DNA from: Apostichopus japonicus
Taxonomy: Eukaryota; Echinodermata; Holothuroidea; Aspidochirotida; Stichopodidae
Reading direction: 5' to 3'
Assembly: GCF_037975245.1 (NCBI RefSeq)
Contig: NC_092564.1
Span: 26,704,984-26,768,983 of the forward strand
DNA: 64,000 nt
Below, in pieces: positions 12,601 to 22,300 of this stretch (position 1 is the first letter of the stretch; every line of letters begins with the position of its first letter). The notes under the pieces are model-generated. The model was not told the DNA's origin, did no database searches, and saw only the letters and a program-made list of their open reading frames with translations. A program made the translations under genes and the position numbers.

Positions 12601-15600
12601 AACCGCATGTTCCGTCCGGATTAAAACAATATTGTTGGAGAAAATAGCACAAAAAAGTCCAAGTTTCCGGAGGTGTGTCAGAAAACGTCCGAAAATGTCA
12701 GGTGATGTCTGAATACATCGCGTCCGAACGGTTGTGTCGACCTCGAACAGAACACCACTGTACCACGTCCTCAGTTACCAGCGAGTATCAATACTACCTA
12801 ACTCAAAACTAATTATTATCATTTACGTATGTCTCTCTCTGGATGTGCATATCTTTCAGGGATCCTAGCCAGCGAAGGCAGTTGTTCAAAAACCTACTTC
12901 CGTATATGAACTACTCATTCAAAATCCGAGTTGGCTGTCGAGGTGGATACGGTGAAAGCAGCAAAGCATTGCTTGTGACGACGTTAGAGGATGGTGAGTT
13001 TGAGACACGTCTTTCTAAGTATGATGTTTGGTTTTAGTATTATTTAGGTCTCATAGTGGAATTATGTCGATCATTTCTTCGGGGCAGAAGCCAATGAGAG
13101 TCCTTGCAAACCAATGAGGGCTTGCCTCCCCATTCTCTCTTCCCCCTTCCCCTCCCCACCTCCACTTATATGCCTTACATGTTTTGTTTGTTAATTTATT
13201 CATAATATGTGTGTCTATATTTTCAATAGTGCCAGCATCTGCTCCTGAGAGTATTCATGCTCTTCCACTGGACGAACACACCGTCAACGTCAACTGGCAA
13301 CCTCCCCTAAAGCCCAACGGAATCATCACGGAGTACGTTGTACTATTCAACAAAGACCAGACAATGCCAGAGGCACAGTGGCACCATCATAAAACGGACG
13401 GTGAGAATTTTGAGTAACTCTCAGTACTGGGGGTATTAACGTTTAAAATGATTTGTGTGTTATTTGCCTAAAGTCGTGAAGAAAATTTTTTTTTTTTTTT
13501 TTTTTTTTAAGTTGCTCGTAGTACCACGGTAAAATCGCAGACATTTTTTTGCTTGATGATCTAAAACAGTGGCTTTGGAATAATAAACCAGTCACCTGAA
13601 TTTCCTAGCCAGCCTGAAGCAGTTGTTAAAAAAAAAATGCATTTTGCTATAAGGCCTTGACAATCTATCTTACAAAACATTCAGCATACCCTTTTCTACA
13701 TTCGGGTAGTTATATTTTTTCTGGCCTTATTTAGGGAGTTTGTTGGTGACTTGAGCAAGTCCATTGATGACTCAAACAACTTGGTACTGTACCAGTCAAG
13801 GCACGATGCGAAGCAAATCAACAATGATATTGACATATAACTTTCGAACAATCTTCCTTAGAGGAATAATCAATTCCCTGTTCCTAAACGATCATCACGT
13901 TTCTTCAATGCCGATTAATCATTGGTTGGGTGCTAAGGAGGAAAAATTCAATCAGTTTTAGACCTCAAACGGTGCATTCTGAAGCATATTAGGACTATGT
14001 ATTATGTCTGTACTTAAATCTTAATGCAAAGCTTTGCTAATAAATACTTTGAATTTTAGCACAAAATCCCCCGAGTGAACATTCCTCCCACCCAAGATTG
14101 ATACTCCCTCCCTCCCTACCACTCCCCTTTGCACACGCCATTGTGTTTGTACGACAGTTGAGGGCATACTTTTCACATCTTGGGAATGCTTTAATCTCAA
14201 CTATCTAATCACAAATCAATTCTACGTCTGTTCAGTATTGCATCCCGCCATGCACACGATACTCTCTAAACAGTGAAGGATTCATATATATTCTAAAACA
14301 ACTGATACAATTTTATAATTTTGGGGGTCATTATCGTATCATATTGTTGCTTCTGTCAGTGTTTCAGCATTGTGCTTTAATTTTGTACTACATATGCTCC
14401 ATTAACAGGCCATGCAGATAAGTCGGTCTTCAATCAATTGGAGAGTGGAACAAGATACTACTTTAAGGTGAAAGCAGGTACCCATGTAGGGTACGGACCG
14501 GCAACGAAACCTGTCTACACCGACACCATGGAGGAGACAGAAGGAGATGACCCAGGTATGAAAGTTACCTGGTCACATTATCTAGCAGTGACAATCTGTG
14601 TAAACAATGTTAGTTACATGGTCATATTATCTATGAGTGACAATTTGTGTAACAATGTTAGTTACATGGTCATATGATCTAGCAGTGACAGTTTGTGTAA
14701 ACAATGTTAAGATGCAGTCAAAAATGTCATATTCTCTTTCTGTAATTGATTTTGCTGGTAATTCATCATTTGGCTGCATATCGTCAAAATGATGACATTT
14801 ATGATGCGAGCGTGATTTATTAATCACTTTGTCGCAAAGTGTTGATCTCACAATGTTAGTTACATGGTCATATGATCTAGCAGTGACAGTTTGTGTAAAC
14901 AATGTTAAGATGCAGTCAAAAATGTCAAATTCTCTTCTGTAATTGATTTTGCTGGTAATTCATCATTTGGCTGCATATCGTCAAAATGATGACATTTATG
15001 GTGCGAGCGTGATTTATTAATCACTTTGTCGCACAGTGTTGATCTCACGAGGTTTATTAAAACAATCAATTGATCATTTGTGCTGCAAAATGTTGAAAAT
15101 TATGATGCTAGGTTAACTAATCATAAATGGACAACTTTAAGAAAGATCTTAACGCTTTGACTTCACCTTAACGTTTCCATAATAAACAGAGGGCAATGCT
15201 TAAAATGAACCAACAAAATTCCTGACTAGAGTCGATTCTGTTTTCTTGGCAAGGGCTGTTTGTAATAGTCAGAAACCATAGTAGATTTATGCAACCATTG
15301 TCACCAAGGATCTGATCAAATGCAATCCTGATCTATTCTAAACTATTTACTTGTCACTTTCAAAGAAAGCAATAAATTTATTTGTAATCTTTTTCTCTTC
15401 TGAGTCAGATATTTAGATTTTTGAGCTTTCTTTTCTTTCTCATCATTTTGTAGGTTTCAACGGAATGTCTCCCAAGCAGTTGGGGGTGTTGATAGGGGTC
15501 GGTCTGGCCCTACTCTGCATCATCCTCTGTAGTACCCTCATCGTTTACAAATACAGGTGAGAAATGTCGGTCAAAGGTTATCAACTCAGATGGAACCAAA

Positions 15601-18276
15601 GGCTGGTTCTACTCTGTAGCTGTCCCATGCTGCGTTACCGTTCGTTATCAGGAGGTCCGATTCAGCACAGCATTAGGCTAAGGATTTTATGATCACATAC
15701 ACGTTACTTCACTAAAAGGACTCTTGATGACGAATTGCTAAATGTACGTCAGTTCTAAAGGGCCACGTGAGTCGGAGACTTTGGCAATTTTAGTTTGATG
15801 AGATTGCTGCCTGTCAGCTCTCTCTCAATCAAGGGAGAGCAAGACATTAATTATCTTGTCGTGGCACAATAGTTATGAGTTCCATCTGTGCCGGTCATAT
15901 GGGTCCATGAACTCTCCAAGCATTCATCTGCTACATATAGATATATTAAAATTAAGAGGGATCTCTCGTCTTGGTGCGCTCTTAATGACATCCCGACAAA
16001 TTTGTTCAATTCTTGACGAGTTATGCTATCGGTAAATCGTAACGAAAACTGCTAAATAAGACCAATTGCTGCTTTGCACGTTACTTGACAACACATGAAT
16101 AAAATATGATATTTGTGGAACCGACAAGTTACAATGATATTATATCTGGTGAAAAATGATCAGATTGACCTGTTACTGTGTTGAAGGTAACTTGACAATA
16201 CATCATTTATGGTATGTCTGACATGCCATAGTCTTATACTAACACAGTAGATCAGATTGACAGGAAACTCTGTTGAAGATAACTTAACAATATGTCAGAT
16301 ATGGTATGTTTGACGTGCCATCGTCTTATAATGACATAGTAGATCAGATTAAGCGGTTACTGTGTTGAAGGTAACTTGACGATACGTCTGATATGGTATG
16401 TTTGACGTGCCATCGTCTTATAATAACACAGTATGTCTACTTCCTGCTATCGTCAGGAACACAGTATAAATGTAACCCTTCATCAAGACAGCTTGTTCCT
16501 TACCCATGTTTGCTGACCGTTGAATTCATCCTATAGGCTGCATTTCAAGCACTCTTTGTCACTGTCTTGACTCCCTGACATCAACAAGGCATTTCTGCAT
16601 TCCACCGCAGGTACGGAGATGCCAACACCCATCCCATCGGTCCCCCACAGTTGAGTGTAGGACCGCGGGAAGTGGTCAATCCGAAACGTCCTTACACAGA
16701 TGTGCTTGAAGATGACATCACCACCCCGATGCTGGTGTCCATCAAAGGCCGTGTCAGGGTAAAATACTCTATTTGGTTTATCCACAATGGGAACCACTAA
16801 TACTGATGACTCTCAGGGCATCAACCTCAATATTGTGTGTGTCATCTGAGGTTGCTAATGCCTTAGTTGATAAAGCACACACCCAAAATTGTATAGGGTT
16901 GGATAAACATGTTATTAGTTTACAGTGTGCAGTAGTAATGGATACTTGTGGCTCTCTCATTTATGAATTCAATTCTAGTAGATACCCAGCTTCTGTAGGG
17001 TGGGACACCTGGGCTTAATTAACAAAAAACCTTGTCTGAGGTAAGGTGAGGGAGTGGGAAGGGGGAGAAGGAGAGGGAGAGGAGTTTATTTGTAAACTTC
17101 ACTGTAATATTAAACAGGACTGTGAATTGAACCATTTTAAGTGTGCATGCATTACTACCTATCTGGTTTTCCTGTTCTCTTTCACATGGTGTTAAGGGGA
17201 GGGTGATTTGGTCAGCTGTCCTTTTGATAATCCAGCCATGCTTATGTTAATTTTGTTCATAGTGACCCAAAGATCTACTGTCACATGACAGATAAGCTCT
17301 TCCTGCCCGTTGATAGTTTATGAGAAGGGAGCATTTGCTCAGTTGGCCCTGTTTACTTCTCTACCCTTCCTTCATAGGTAGATAGCAAGACAGACAGACA
17401 GATAGAAAGATAGACGGACAGATAGACGGACAGATAGATAGACAGATAGATAGATAGACAGATAGATAGACAGATAGACTGACAGATAGACAGACAGCTA
17501 GACAAACAGACAGATAGATAGACAGATGGACGGACAGATAGACAGACAGACAGCTAGATATACAGACAGATAGATAGACATATAGACAGACAGATAGACA
17601 GACAGCTAGATAGACAGACAAACATATAGATAGACAGACAGATAGATAGATAGACAAACATATAGATAGACAGACAGATAGATAGATAGACAGATAGATA
17701 GATAGACAGACAGATAGATAGACAGACAGACAGACAGTATATCTAAATATAGATAGATGGACGGACGGACGGACGGACCCATAACAACAATCAAACTGTA
17801 CTCCCCCTAAATGCCACAAATTCCCCTCCACGAGTCAAGTGTTGATATATTGTTTTTGTATTTTCTCTACTCAGACCACTTTCCATAACTCAGGCCACTA
17901 CCTTCACCATTACCCAGACTCGACACAAGTTCTGAACCCTTCACAGGAATCAAGCCAGTCTTCTACCTCTACCCAAAATCCACCGCTGGACACAGCACCC
18001 CATGGACAATCTCATACCTCATCAAGGACAACTGCCGTCAATCAGGGACCCAGGGGATCAGTCTTGCCCCCCCATTCAGCCCCCAGCAGAGGGCACAGTC
18101 CGTACAACCACCTTGCCAACCATGGGATCGTGGTCATCGTCAAGAGACCGAACGATTCATCACAGAAACCCGTCCTGAGGGATTCGTTGTTGCAAGGTGA
18201 AACCTGCAGTACCCCGTCCCCAGTGTATTCTGAGAGCTCACCCCAAGATGTAAGAATAAAAGAGACAGTTGTATGA
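341..18276 (+). CDS. FN3-repeat type I membrane receptor (DCC/neogenin/protogenin-like), 3' part, 10 exons
   Basis: Spliced CDS join(341-637, 4659-4841, 9967-10056, 11103-11268, 12860-12993, 13230-13400, 14409-14555, 15454-15556, 16611-16758, 17875-18276). All junctions are GT..AG and every phase matches, giving ~613 residues open at the 5' end. Order: FN3-1 (residues ~1-99), FN3-2 (~100-190), FN3-3 (~191-290), FN3-4 (~291-396), acidic linker, transmembrane helix (~406-428), cytoplasmic tail (~429-613). Each FN3 begins and ends at a phase-1 intron, the classic shuffled-module arrangement. Conserved features are visible: the B-strand Trp, a tyrosine corner and Gly-Tyr-Gly-Pro/Glu loops. Several N-x-S/T sites fit an extracellular location. 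The protein should act at the plasma membrane as a guidance or adhesion receptor. No kinase or phosphatase domain follows the membrane span, which argues against Eph, RTK or RPTP. Four or more FN3s plus a Pro/Ser-rich tail suggest the IGDCC group; this is inferred, and the Ig domains expected upstream are outside the window. Function confidence is moderate, gene reality high. Confidence 0.9.
638..4658 (+). other. intron A-B of receptor, repeat-rich
   Basis: About 4 kb, no exon seen. It holds short TA-rich tracts near 1080 and 1165-1190, a G run at 1222-1238, a diverged copy of the AGGTCA-rich dispersed repeat (about 2340-2880), a 17-bp minisatellite (2904-2988), a G-rich tract near 3267-3310, short CAAAGACTCTTT repeats near 3925-3962 and an AT-rich TTAATTAACATATC minisatellite near 4028-4135. 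The phase-1 intron ends at the ATCTCCAG acceptor. Confidence 0.7.
2904..2988 (+). repeat. 17-bp minisatellite, five copies
   Basis: Five consecutive copies of CTTGTAGGTCCATGTAT start at 2904, 2921, 2938, 2955 and 2972 and are nearly identical. A decayed partial copy (CTTGCTGGTATCTTGCTGG) follows. Recent local expansion inside an intron; no function visible. Confidence 0.9.
4659..4841 (+). CDS. receptor exon B: first half of FN3 domain 2
   Basis: Acceptor ATCTCCAG ends at 4658, donor GTGAGT at 4842; 183 bp, phase 1 to phase 1. Encodes [12 protein letters not shown] through [19 protein letters not shown] supplies the B-strand tryptophan of an FN3 fold, and [10 protein letters not shown] the C strand. 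The domain is completed by the next exon (9967-10056). Two sequons (NGTS, NGSV) are present. Confidence 0.85.
4842..9966 (+). other. intron B-C of receptor (about 5.1 kb)
   Basis: No exon or recognisable element coding sequence seen. Contents are low-complexity: C runs near 5440 and 5620, an A run at about 6751-6771, T runs near 6933 and 7967, a G run near 7108, and a GGTTGGAGGAGTGA purine minisatellite at about 8880-9000 followed by a CCCCTCCCCCTC tract (9115-9133). The start of a short repeat also seen near 1090 recurs near 8475 (TAATTGAAA..GTA..TGAG). Confidence 0.6.
8880..9000 (+). repeat. purine-rich GGTTGGAGGAGTGA minisatellite
   Basis: Repeated GGTTGGAGGAGTGAG units, irregular at the left and regular (about 22 bp) from about 8936. 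The strand is almost purely G, A and T with dense GG doublets, so it could adopt unusual (G-quadruplex or triplex) structure; this is inference only. Confidence 0.75.
9967..10056 (+). CDS. receptor exon C: second half of FN3 domain 2
   Basis: Acceptor CCATACAG ends at 9966; the donor GTTGGT at 10057 is a weak but legal GT. 90 bp, phase 1 to phase 1. Encodes [17 protein letters not shown] followed by [13 protein letters not shown], matching the F and G strands of an FN3 domain (Y-E-I-x-M-A-x-F/S-Y-G). Short, but phase, splice sites and domain content agree. Confidence 0.85.
   Translation, partial: SLIPTMRLSWLDSANTETALWPSSPSPRK
10105..11015 (+). repeat. 22-bp minisatellite, about 40 copies, with 264-bp higher-order period
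   Basis: Units of the form AGTTTGTGAATACT(A/G)TTTACAG repeat head to tail across almost the whole intron between exons C and D. Variants (TTGAGGGAG, TTTAGAGAG, GTGAACACT) recur in the same order: the TGTTGAGGGA variant is at 10231 and again at 10495, 264 bp apart, exactly 12 units. So the array grew partly by duplication of a 12-mer block. Apparent ORFs inside it are repeat artefacts. Confidence 0.95.
11103..11268 (+). CDS. receptor exon D: first half of FN3 domain 3
   Basis: Acceptor TGCAACAG ends at 11102, donor GTGAGT at 11269; 166 bp, phase 1 in and phase 2 out. Encodes [12 protein letters not shown], then [15 protein letters not shown] with the B-strand Trp, and [12 protein letters not shown] as the C strand. 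The 22-bp minisatellite ends only about 90 bp upstream of its acceptor. Confidence 0.85.
11419..12760. mobile_element. Tc1/mariner-like TIR element (non-autonomous or decayed)
   Basis: Terminal inverted repeats begin CAGTGGTGTTC and stay alignable for about 30 bp (left from 11419, right reverse complement from 12760), with a few mismatches and one indel. Both ends abut TA (11417-11418 and 12761-12762), fitting the Tc1/mariner TA target duplication. Subterminal regions carry repeated (A)AATGTCCGAAAATGTC motifs near both ends. No transposase ORF is visible in 1342 bp. It sits in the intron that splits FN3-3. A hAT origin is less likely because no 8-bp duplication is seen. Confidence 0.65.
12860..12993 (+). 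CDS. receptor exon E: second half of FN3 domain 3
   Basis: Acceptor TCTTTCAG ends at 12859, donor GTGAGT at 12994; 134 bp, phase 2 in and phase 1 out. Encodes [18 protein letters not shown], then [16 protein letters not shown] and LLVTTLED: the E-F loop, F strand with tyrosine corner and G strand of FN3-3. One sequon (NYS). Confidence 0.85.
13230..13400 (+). CDS. receptor exon F: first half of FN3 domain 4
   Basis: Acceptor TCAATAG ends at 13229, donor GTGAGA at 13401; 171 bp, phase 1 to phase 1. Encodes [16 protein letters not shown], then [19 protein letters not shown], a textbook FN3 A'-B-C region (S-A-P, W-x-P-P, P-N-G-I-I-x-x-Y). This is the best-conserved domain in the gene. Confidence 0.92.
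13401..14408 (+). other. intron F-G of receptor
   Basis: About 1 kb without exons. It contains a T run (about 13486-13508) and a CT-rich tract near 14090-14130, and ends at the CATTAACAG acceptor. No mobile-element ends recognised. Confidence 0.6.
14409..14555 (+). CDS. receptor exon G: second half of FN3 domain 4 and acidic linker
   Basis: Acceptor TTAACAG ends at 14408, donor GTATGA at 14556; 147 bp, phase 1 to phase 1. Encodes [17 protein letters not shown] and [11 protein letters not shown], the FN3 F-G strands, then an acidic juxtamembrane linker (MEETEGDDP) leading to the membrane exon. Confidence 0.9.
14565..15055 (+). repeat. nested tandem repeats downstream of exon G
   Basis: Three ~55-bp copies of a GTTACATGGTCATATTATCTA..AGTGACA..TGTGTAA motif start right after the exon G donor. 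A ~197-bp unit (starting GTTAGTTACATGGTCATATG at 14658 and 14855) is then duplicated in tandem. Each large unit contains a short inverted pair (AAAATGTCA / TGACATTT) and the same TTTATTAATCACTTTGTCGCA tail. Confidence 0.85.
15454..15556 (+). CDS. receptor exon H: transmembrane segment
   Basis: Acceptor TTTTGTAG ends at 15453, donor GTGAGA at 15557; 103 bp, phase 1 in and phase 2 out. Encodes GFNGMSPKQ followed by an uninterrupted ~23-residue hydrophobic helix ([18 protein letters not shown] then TLIVY) and the basic stop-transfer KYR. This fixes the topology: FN3 domains outside, tail inside. Confidence 0.92.
15557..16610 (+). other. intron H-I of receptor
   Basis: About 1 kb without exons; its main content is the ~91-bp tandem repeat at 16155-16432. 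It ends at the CCACCGCAG acceptor. Confidence 0.6.
16155..16432 (+). repeat. ~91-bp tandem repeat, three copies
   Basis: Three consecutive copies of a unit running GATCAGATTGAC..GTTACTGTGTTGAAGG, then TAACTTGACAATAC..ATGGTATGT, then GACGTGCCAT..TCTTATAATAACACAGTA. Starts are near 16158, 16250 and 16342. Copies 2 and 3 are closest to each other. Confidence 0.85.
16611..16758 (+). CDS. receptor exon I: membrane-proximal cytoplasmic tail
   Basis: Acceptor CACCGCAG ends at 16610, donor GTAAAA at 16759; 148 bp, phase 2 in and phase 0 out. Encodes [18 protein letters not shown], then [17 protein letters not shown] and [14 protein letters not shown]. Proline-rich, with one Tyr in an acidic context (PYTDVLEDD) that could be phosphorylated (inference). 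No catalytic domain. Confidence 0.85.
16759..17874 (+). other. intron I-J of receptor
   Basis: About 1.1 kb, no exon. Holds a purine tract (17042-17085) and the GATA/GACA microsatellite (17379-17778). It ends at the CTACTCAG acceptor. Confidence 0.6.
17379..17778. repeat. GATA/GACA compound microsatellite
   Basis: About 400 bp of interspersed GATA, GACA and GACG tetramers ending in a GGAC run. The ORF read on the opposite strand is Ser/Cys/Leu/Tyr/Val repeats and is a repeat artefact. Located ~95 bp upstream of the last receptor exon. Confidence 0.97.
17875..18276 (+). CDS. receptor exon J: C-terminal cytoplasmic tail with PDZ-ligand-like end
   Basis: Acceptor CTACTCAG ends at 17874; open to TGA at 18274-18276; 402 bp, phase 0. 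Encodes a Ser/Pro/His/Gln-rich, presumably disordered tail, with a short apolar patch ([11 protein letters not shown]) and the C-terminus RIKETVV. E-T-V-V fits the class I PDZ ligand rule (Ser/Thr at -2, hydrophobic at 0). Biased codon use and GC content set it apart from the flanking intron. Confidence 0.88.
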   Translation, partial: TTFHNSGHYLHHYPDSTQVLNPSQESSQSSTSTQNPPLDTAPHGQSHTSSRTTAVNQGPRGSVLPPHSAPSRGHSPYNHLANHGIVVIVKRPNDSSQKPVLRDSLLQGETCSTPSPVYSESSPQDVRIKETVV

Positions 18277-18743
18277 ACTGAAGAAGTTTACCTCATGCTA
18301 GCACTTCTAACAAAACTCAGGAAAATATTTTTAAGTATTTACTATTTTATAACCTTCTTCGTCTGTTTCTTTATCATTTTGATTTATGATTTTTTTTTCT
18401 TCCCCATCTCATCGTAGATCCCTCAGTCAAGCCATTCGGGTTGTCAGGCTCTCATTAGGGAATTTTTAGAGCCTGGACAAAAAAAAAGACAAAATGCGGG
18501 TGAAAATGTTTCAGGAAATTTTTCAAACAGCTCTTGTCATGCATATTTTATTGTTTTTTTTTTTCTCTTCATCTTCTCTCTTTCATGTATTTAAACGCAA
18601 CGGCATGTTTAATTAATCCAAGTACACGGAACTATCTAATTGGTCCATCCTCCTGGAAGCATTGTTCAAAAAAGTAATCTGAAGCCAGAAGAAATGGTGT
18701 CAGCTTGAAAAGATATTAGTGATGTCAGTTATAGGAAAAGCAG

Positions 18744-18749
18744 AATAAA
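18744..18749 (+). promoter_or_regulatory. candidate polyadenylation signal of the receptor
   Basis: AATAAA about 470 bp after the stop codon, followed within 10 bp by a G/GT-rich stretch (GGGAGGGGGGGTGGGTGGG) resembling a downstream element. Other AATAAA-like hexamers exist further on, so the 3' UTR could be longer. Confidence 0.3.
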
Positions 18750-19084
18750 AGGGAGGGGGGGTGGGTGGGTGACAGTGACAGTGACACTACAATGCAATTC
18801 AGTGAAAGAATAGTGAACAGAAGTTTTCTTTTTTTGTGGGGGGGGGGGGGTTGTGACCATATAATTGTCTTTTTAAAATATTGCGGAGATAAATGTCTGT
18901 CTTATTGATCCATTTTCTAATTATTTGTGTGACTAAGAAGGACAGAGTTAATATTTGGGGATGACCAGGGTTAAAAAGTCAGGGGTAGGAAATCAGATAG
19001 TTACATTAGGAGAATGAAACAGTTCAATACTGACATGAGATGAAAATGGTTAAAATTAACATTCAAATCCCTCTGTACTTGGAC

Positions 19085-19380
19085 GACATGGTTCATCTCT
19101 ATGGTCCTGCATGCAATCTCCGTTCCTCTGTAGATACTACACTTCTTCAGTGCCCTAGATGCAGGTCTGTTCGGGGTTCCAATTCTTTTAGAGCTGGAGC
19201 CCCGCAGACTTGGAACTCTCTACCACGTGCTATTAGAGAGGCACAGACATTGCATATATTCAAGAGAAAGTTGAAAACTCATTTTTTTTTCCGGTTGGAT
19301 TTCGACTTTTTGTAAAGCGCATAGAAATGTATTTGCATATTGTTGCGCTCTATAAATGAATATATTATTATTATTATTAA
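19085..19380 (+). mobile_element. LINE (CR1/L2-type) 3' fragment: reverse transcriptase tail and ATT-repeat end
   Basis: Translation in frame with 19040 reads RSSVDTTLLQCPRCRSVRGS, then FRAGAPQTWNSLPRAIREA and FKRKLKTHFF. This is the characteristic C-terminus of CR1/L2/Rex-type LINE polymerases (A-P-x-x-W-N-S-L-P, then F-K-x-x-L-K-T-H). The stop is followed by TGTAAAGCGC..GCGCTCTATAAATGAATAT and (ATT)n, the typical 3' end. 5'-truncated. Confidence 0.85.
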
Positions 19381-22300
19381 ACATCAGGGAGTGAAAACAG
19401 TTCTAGCTGAAATAATTGAACCATTATATCTGGGCATTTAAACAGTATATTACCTTGGGGGGGGGAGTGATTTGGGGGGGATGGAATTAATATCATTTAA
19501 TATCTGGCGATGGAAAAAAAAAAACCCAGTGAATCAATTGCTTAGTACACAGGTAGTGGAAGCTGTTGAGATGTGGGGGTCAAAGGGGTGAACAGCCGGG
19601 GGGGGGGGGTTGGAATCCTTAAAACTGGTGCATCAATGGTGGTGTTATGCTTAGGCAAGAGCTGTTTGAATTGGTTTATATTTGTTTTTTTTGTTTGTTT
19701 TATCTGGTAGTATTCCAAGTGGTTTTCTTTTGTTGTTCCTTTTAATGCATTCTATGAGTTATCTGCTTAAAGAATCCCGGGTGCCGGGCTGGTGCTTAAG
19801 AAGGATACAGAAAAGTGTAGCTTGCATAAGTTTACAAAACAAAAGTATTTGCACACAACTTCCCTCACATTACATCTACTCCGAAAACTGCCATCATTCA
19901 TCCTGCAGGGAACTGTCCCGTACACTTGGGCTTATGTATAGACCACCAATTTACATCATGGATATCTATCAATTGTGTGTATGTGGGGGGGGTAGGGTGT
20001 GGGGTGGGTGAGGGGCGAGGTAGGGGATGATTGTGTTTCATCTGTATAGATGGTACTTATGAAATTTTCCGGTTACTTTTAGGGGTCATCAAGAAATTAA
20101 CCTCGCATTTGTTGCAAGTTGTCATAACTAAGTAGACTATATAGTGCTGTTTCCCATCTGACAGACTGACATAAAAAGAACAACATTGTAATCTTCACAG
20201 ACACAGAAACCAAAAATGGAAAAGTTACAGTGAACTGAAACAAACTTCATCAACATCAAACAAAGCAAAATACTTTCTTGTTGAATCAGTTTTTTTAGTT
20301 GGATATAATTGTTTATCTGTATGTACGGGGAAAAACACCCACAAAAACCCATCGGGAACAAGCTGAGATTTCTGTCCACAAATAGTACTAAGTCGTCTAC
20401 TCTCAGGTCTTGTGCAAACAGTAACAAATTTGTTATCGATCTCGTGTTGGACGGTCATTGTTCCACACTCGTCGAGCACCTATCGATTGTAAGATCGACT
20501 GTCAAACACCTGTGCAGCCTATTAGCGATAGACCCATTACTCGAAAAAGCTCCAAAAAATGCAAGTACAAACAGTTTCATAAATAGGGATCATCTATGCC
20601 TCCCCCCCCCACCCCTATATGTCTTTACATTGGCCGTAATGTCAAAGTGAGCCTCTATCCAGATGGACAGAGGAGTATATCAATCCATACCGTTAAGAAT
20701 TATGTTTCTTCGGGCGATCAAATACAGTCATGACTTCTTCTCATTCAGGTATAAATATTTGACAGGAATTTCATATTTTTTAAAGTCAGCCAGCTGCCTG
20801 TCAGGTAGGAAGGAAATTTTATTGCTGATGGTATTCAAACTAGCAAAGTGTCAAAGAATGATTGATATGTCAACTAAGTAGAAAGGGAAATGTGTGTGGG
20901 TTTTGGAGGGGGGGCGGGAAAGGAATTACAGGGTGGGGATATTTTATTTGTTTAAAATGCCAGTAATTTATATGTACTCAGATATCATGCATGGTATTGG
21001 TTTGTACACCACATACTAAAAAGGACCTCAAAAACTGTAATTGAACCTCATAAAGAGCAACACTAGAAGAAAACCAATTTTCCATTGTCTTTTCATAATC
21101 ATCATCATCATCATTGAGATGGTTTTGTCTCTTCTGACAGTAATGTGTGTAATGGTTGAGCAGGCATTAGTTATTCACAGTATCAAATGGGATAGTGCAT
21201 AGGGGAAGGGGAGTGGTCGTCGTAAGAAATTTAGTTTATTTATTTGGTAGGTCTGTTCTCAGGATTTAATCTATTTATGTCATTTAGTTAAGTACTCCTT
21301 GGATTATGGGTACAAAATAAGCCATTTCATCTGTTTTGCCATACATTACACAATCCTCAATCAGTCGAGGCCAGTGGAGGTGGGGTTTTAAATTCAGGTG
21401 GGGGACTGTCCCTCAAGTTTCCTTCGTAATTTTTGTGGACCGGTTTGAAACAGCAGGGGATCTGCTGTACTCAGATTGATGCTAAATCTTCCAAAAGCTT
21501 TTCTTATATATTTTTAATGTCCTTTGGGTGAATCTTGAGTGTTTATATTTCGCCATCAACTTAAATTTTTCGTATCAGGTTTAAGGACATCGTGGAAGTC
21601 GCATACCCTGGGTAAGACCTGGTTTGTTGCTTGCTTCGTCTCTCTCGGTTGGTGGTTTTCTCAAATACGGGTGTTAATTATATAATCCACCAACCGGAAT
21701 GTGGGTCGAGGCCGGCGAGCATTTAGCCGACGTCTGTTTTGTGTTTTTTTGTTTTTTTTTCACCATAATTAATATTGGTATGGATTTTCATATCTTGTCA
21801 AGGTCGATATCATTCTTGTATTTGCCAATGTCGTCATTATCAATATTATATCATTGTTTATCATTATTATTATTTTGATTAACATCATCAATTACTACTA
21901 GTTTTGTTATTGTTATCTTTACCATCATTATTATTATTACAGTCAGTTTATAGTATCACGACCATGACTGTCAGTATTGTTATAACTATTTCAGTAAGTA
22001 AATGTCACATCATTTGAAAGGCCCCGTGAGGACAATACCTCAGGGAAGTAAAGTGAAAATCACAGTTTTATAAATGTCTTGTATAGAACAAAAATTAATA
22101 TCGCCGACAAGCTGCGTTGCCAATTTAACGGAAGAAAAGAAAAGAAAAAAAAAAAGACTACTTTTTAAGAACATATGTACAGTTTTAGTTTGAATTCTTC
22201 TCAAGTATTAGTAGTATTTGTCGAAGGTATTGTATGGGTATTATCATGTGGTTAAAATTTAGTGTAGATAATTATTCTCATATAAGAAATCAGGTGCTTG

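Noticed and set aside
17361-17831. 156-codon ORF rich in [13 protein letters not shown] on the - strand
   Set aside because: Created by the GATA/GACA microsatellite read on the opposite strand.
20309-20650. 113-codon + strand ORF and overlapping - strand ORFs
   Set aside because: No domain, ordinary AT-rich composition, no splice or conservation evidence.
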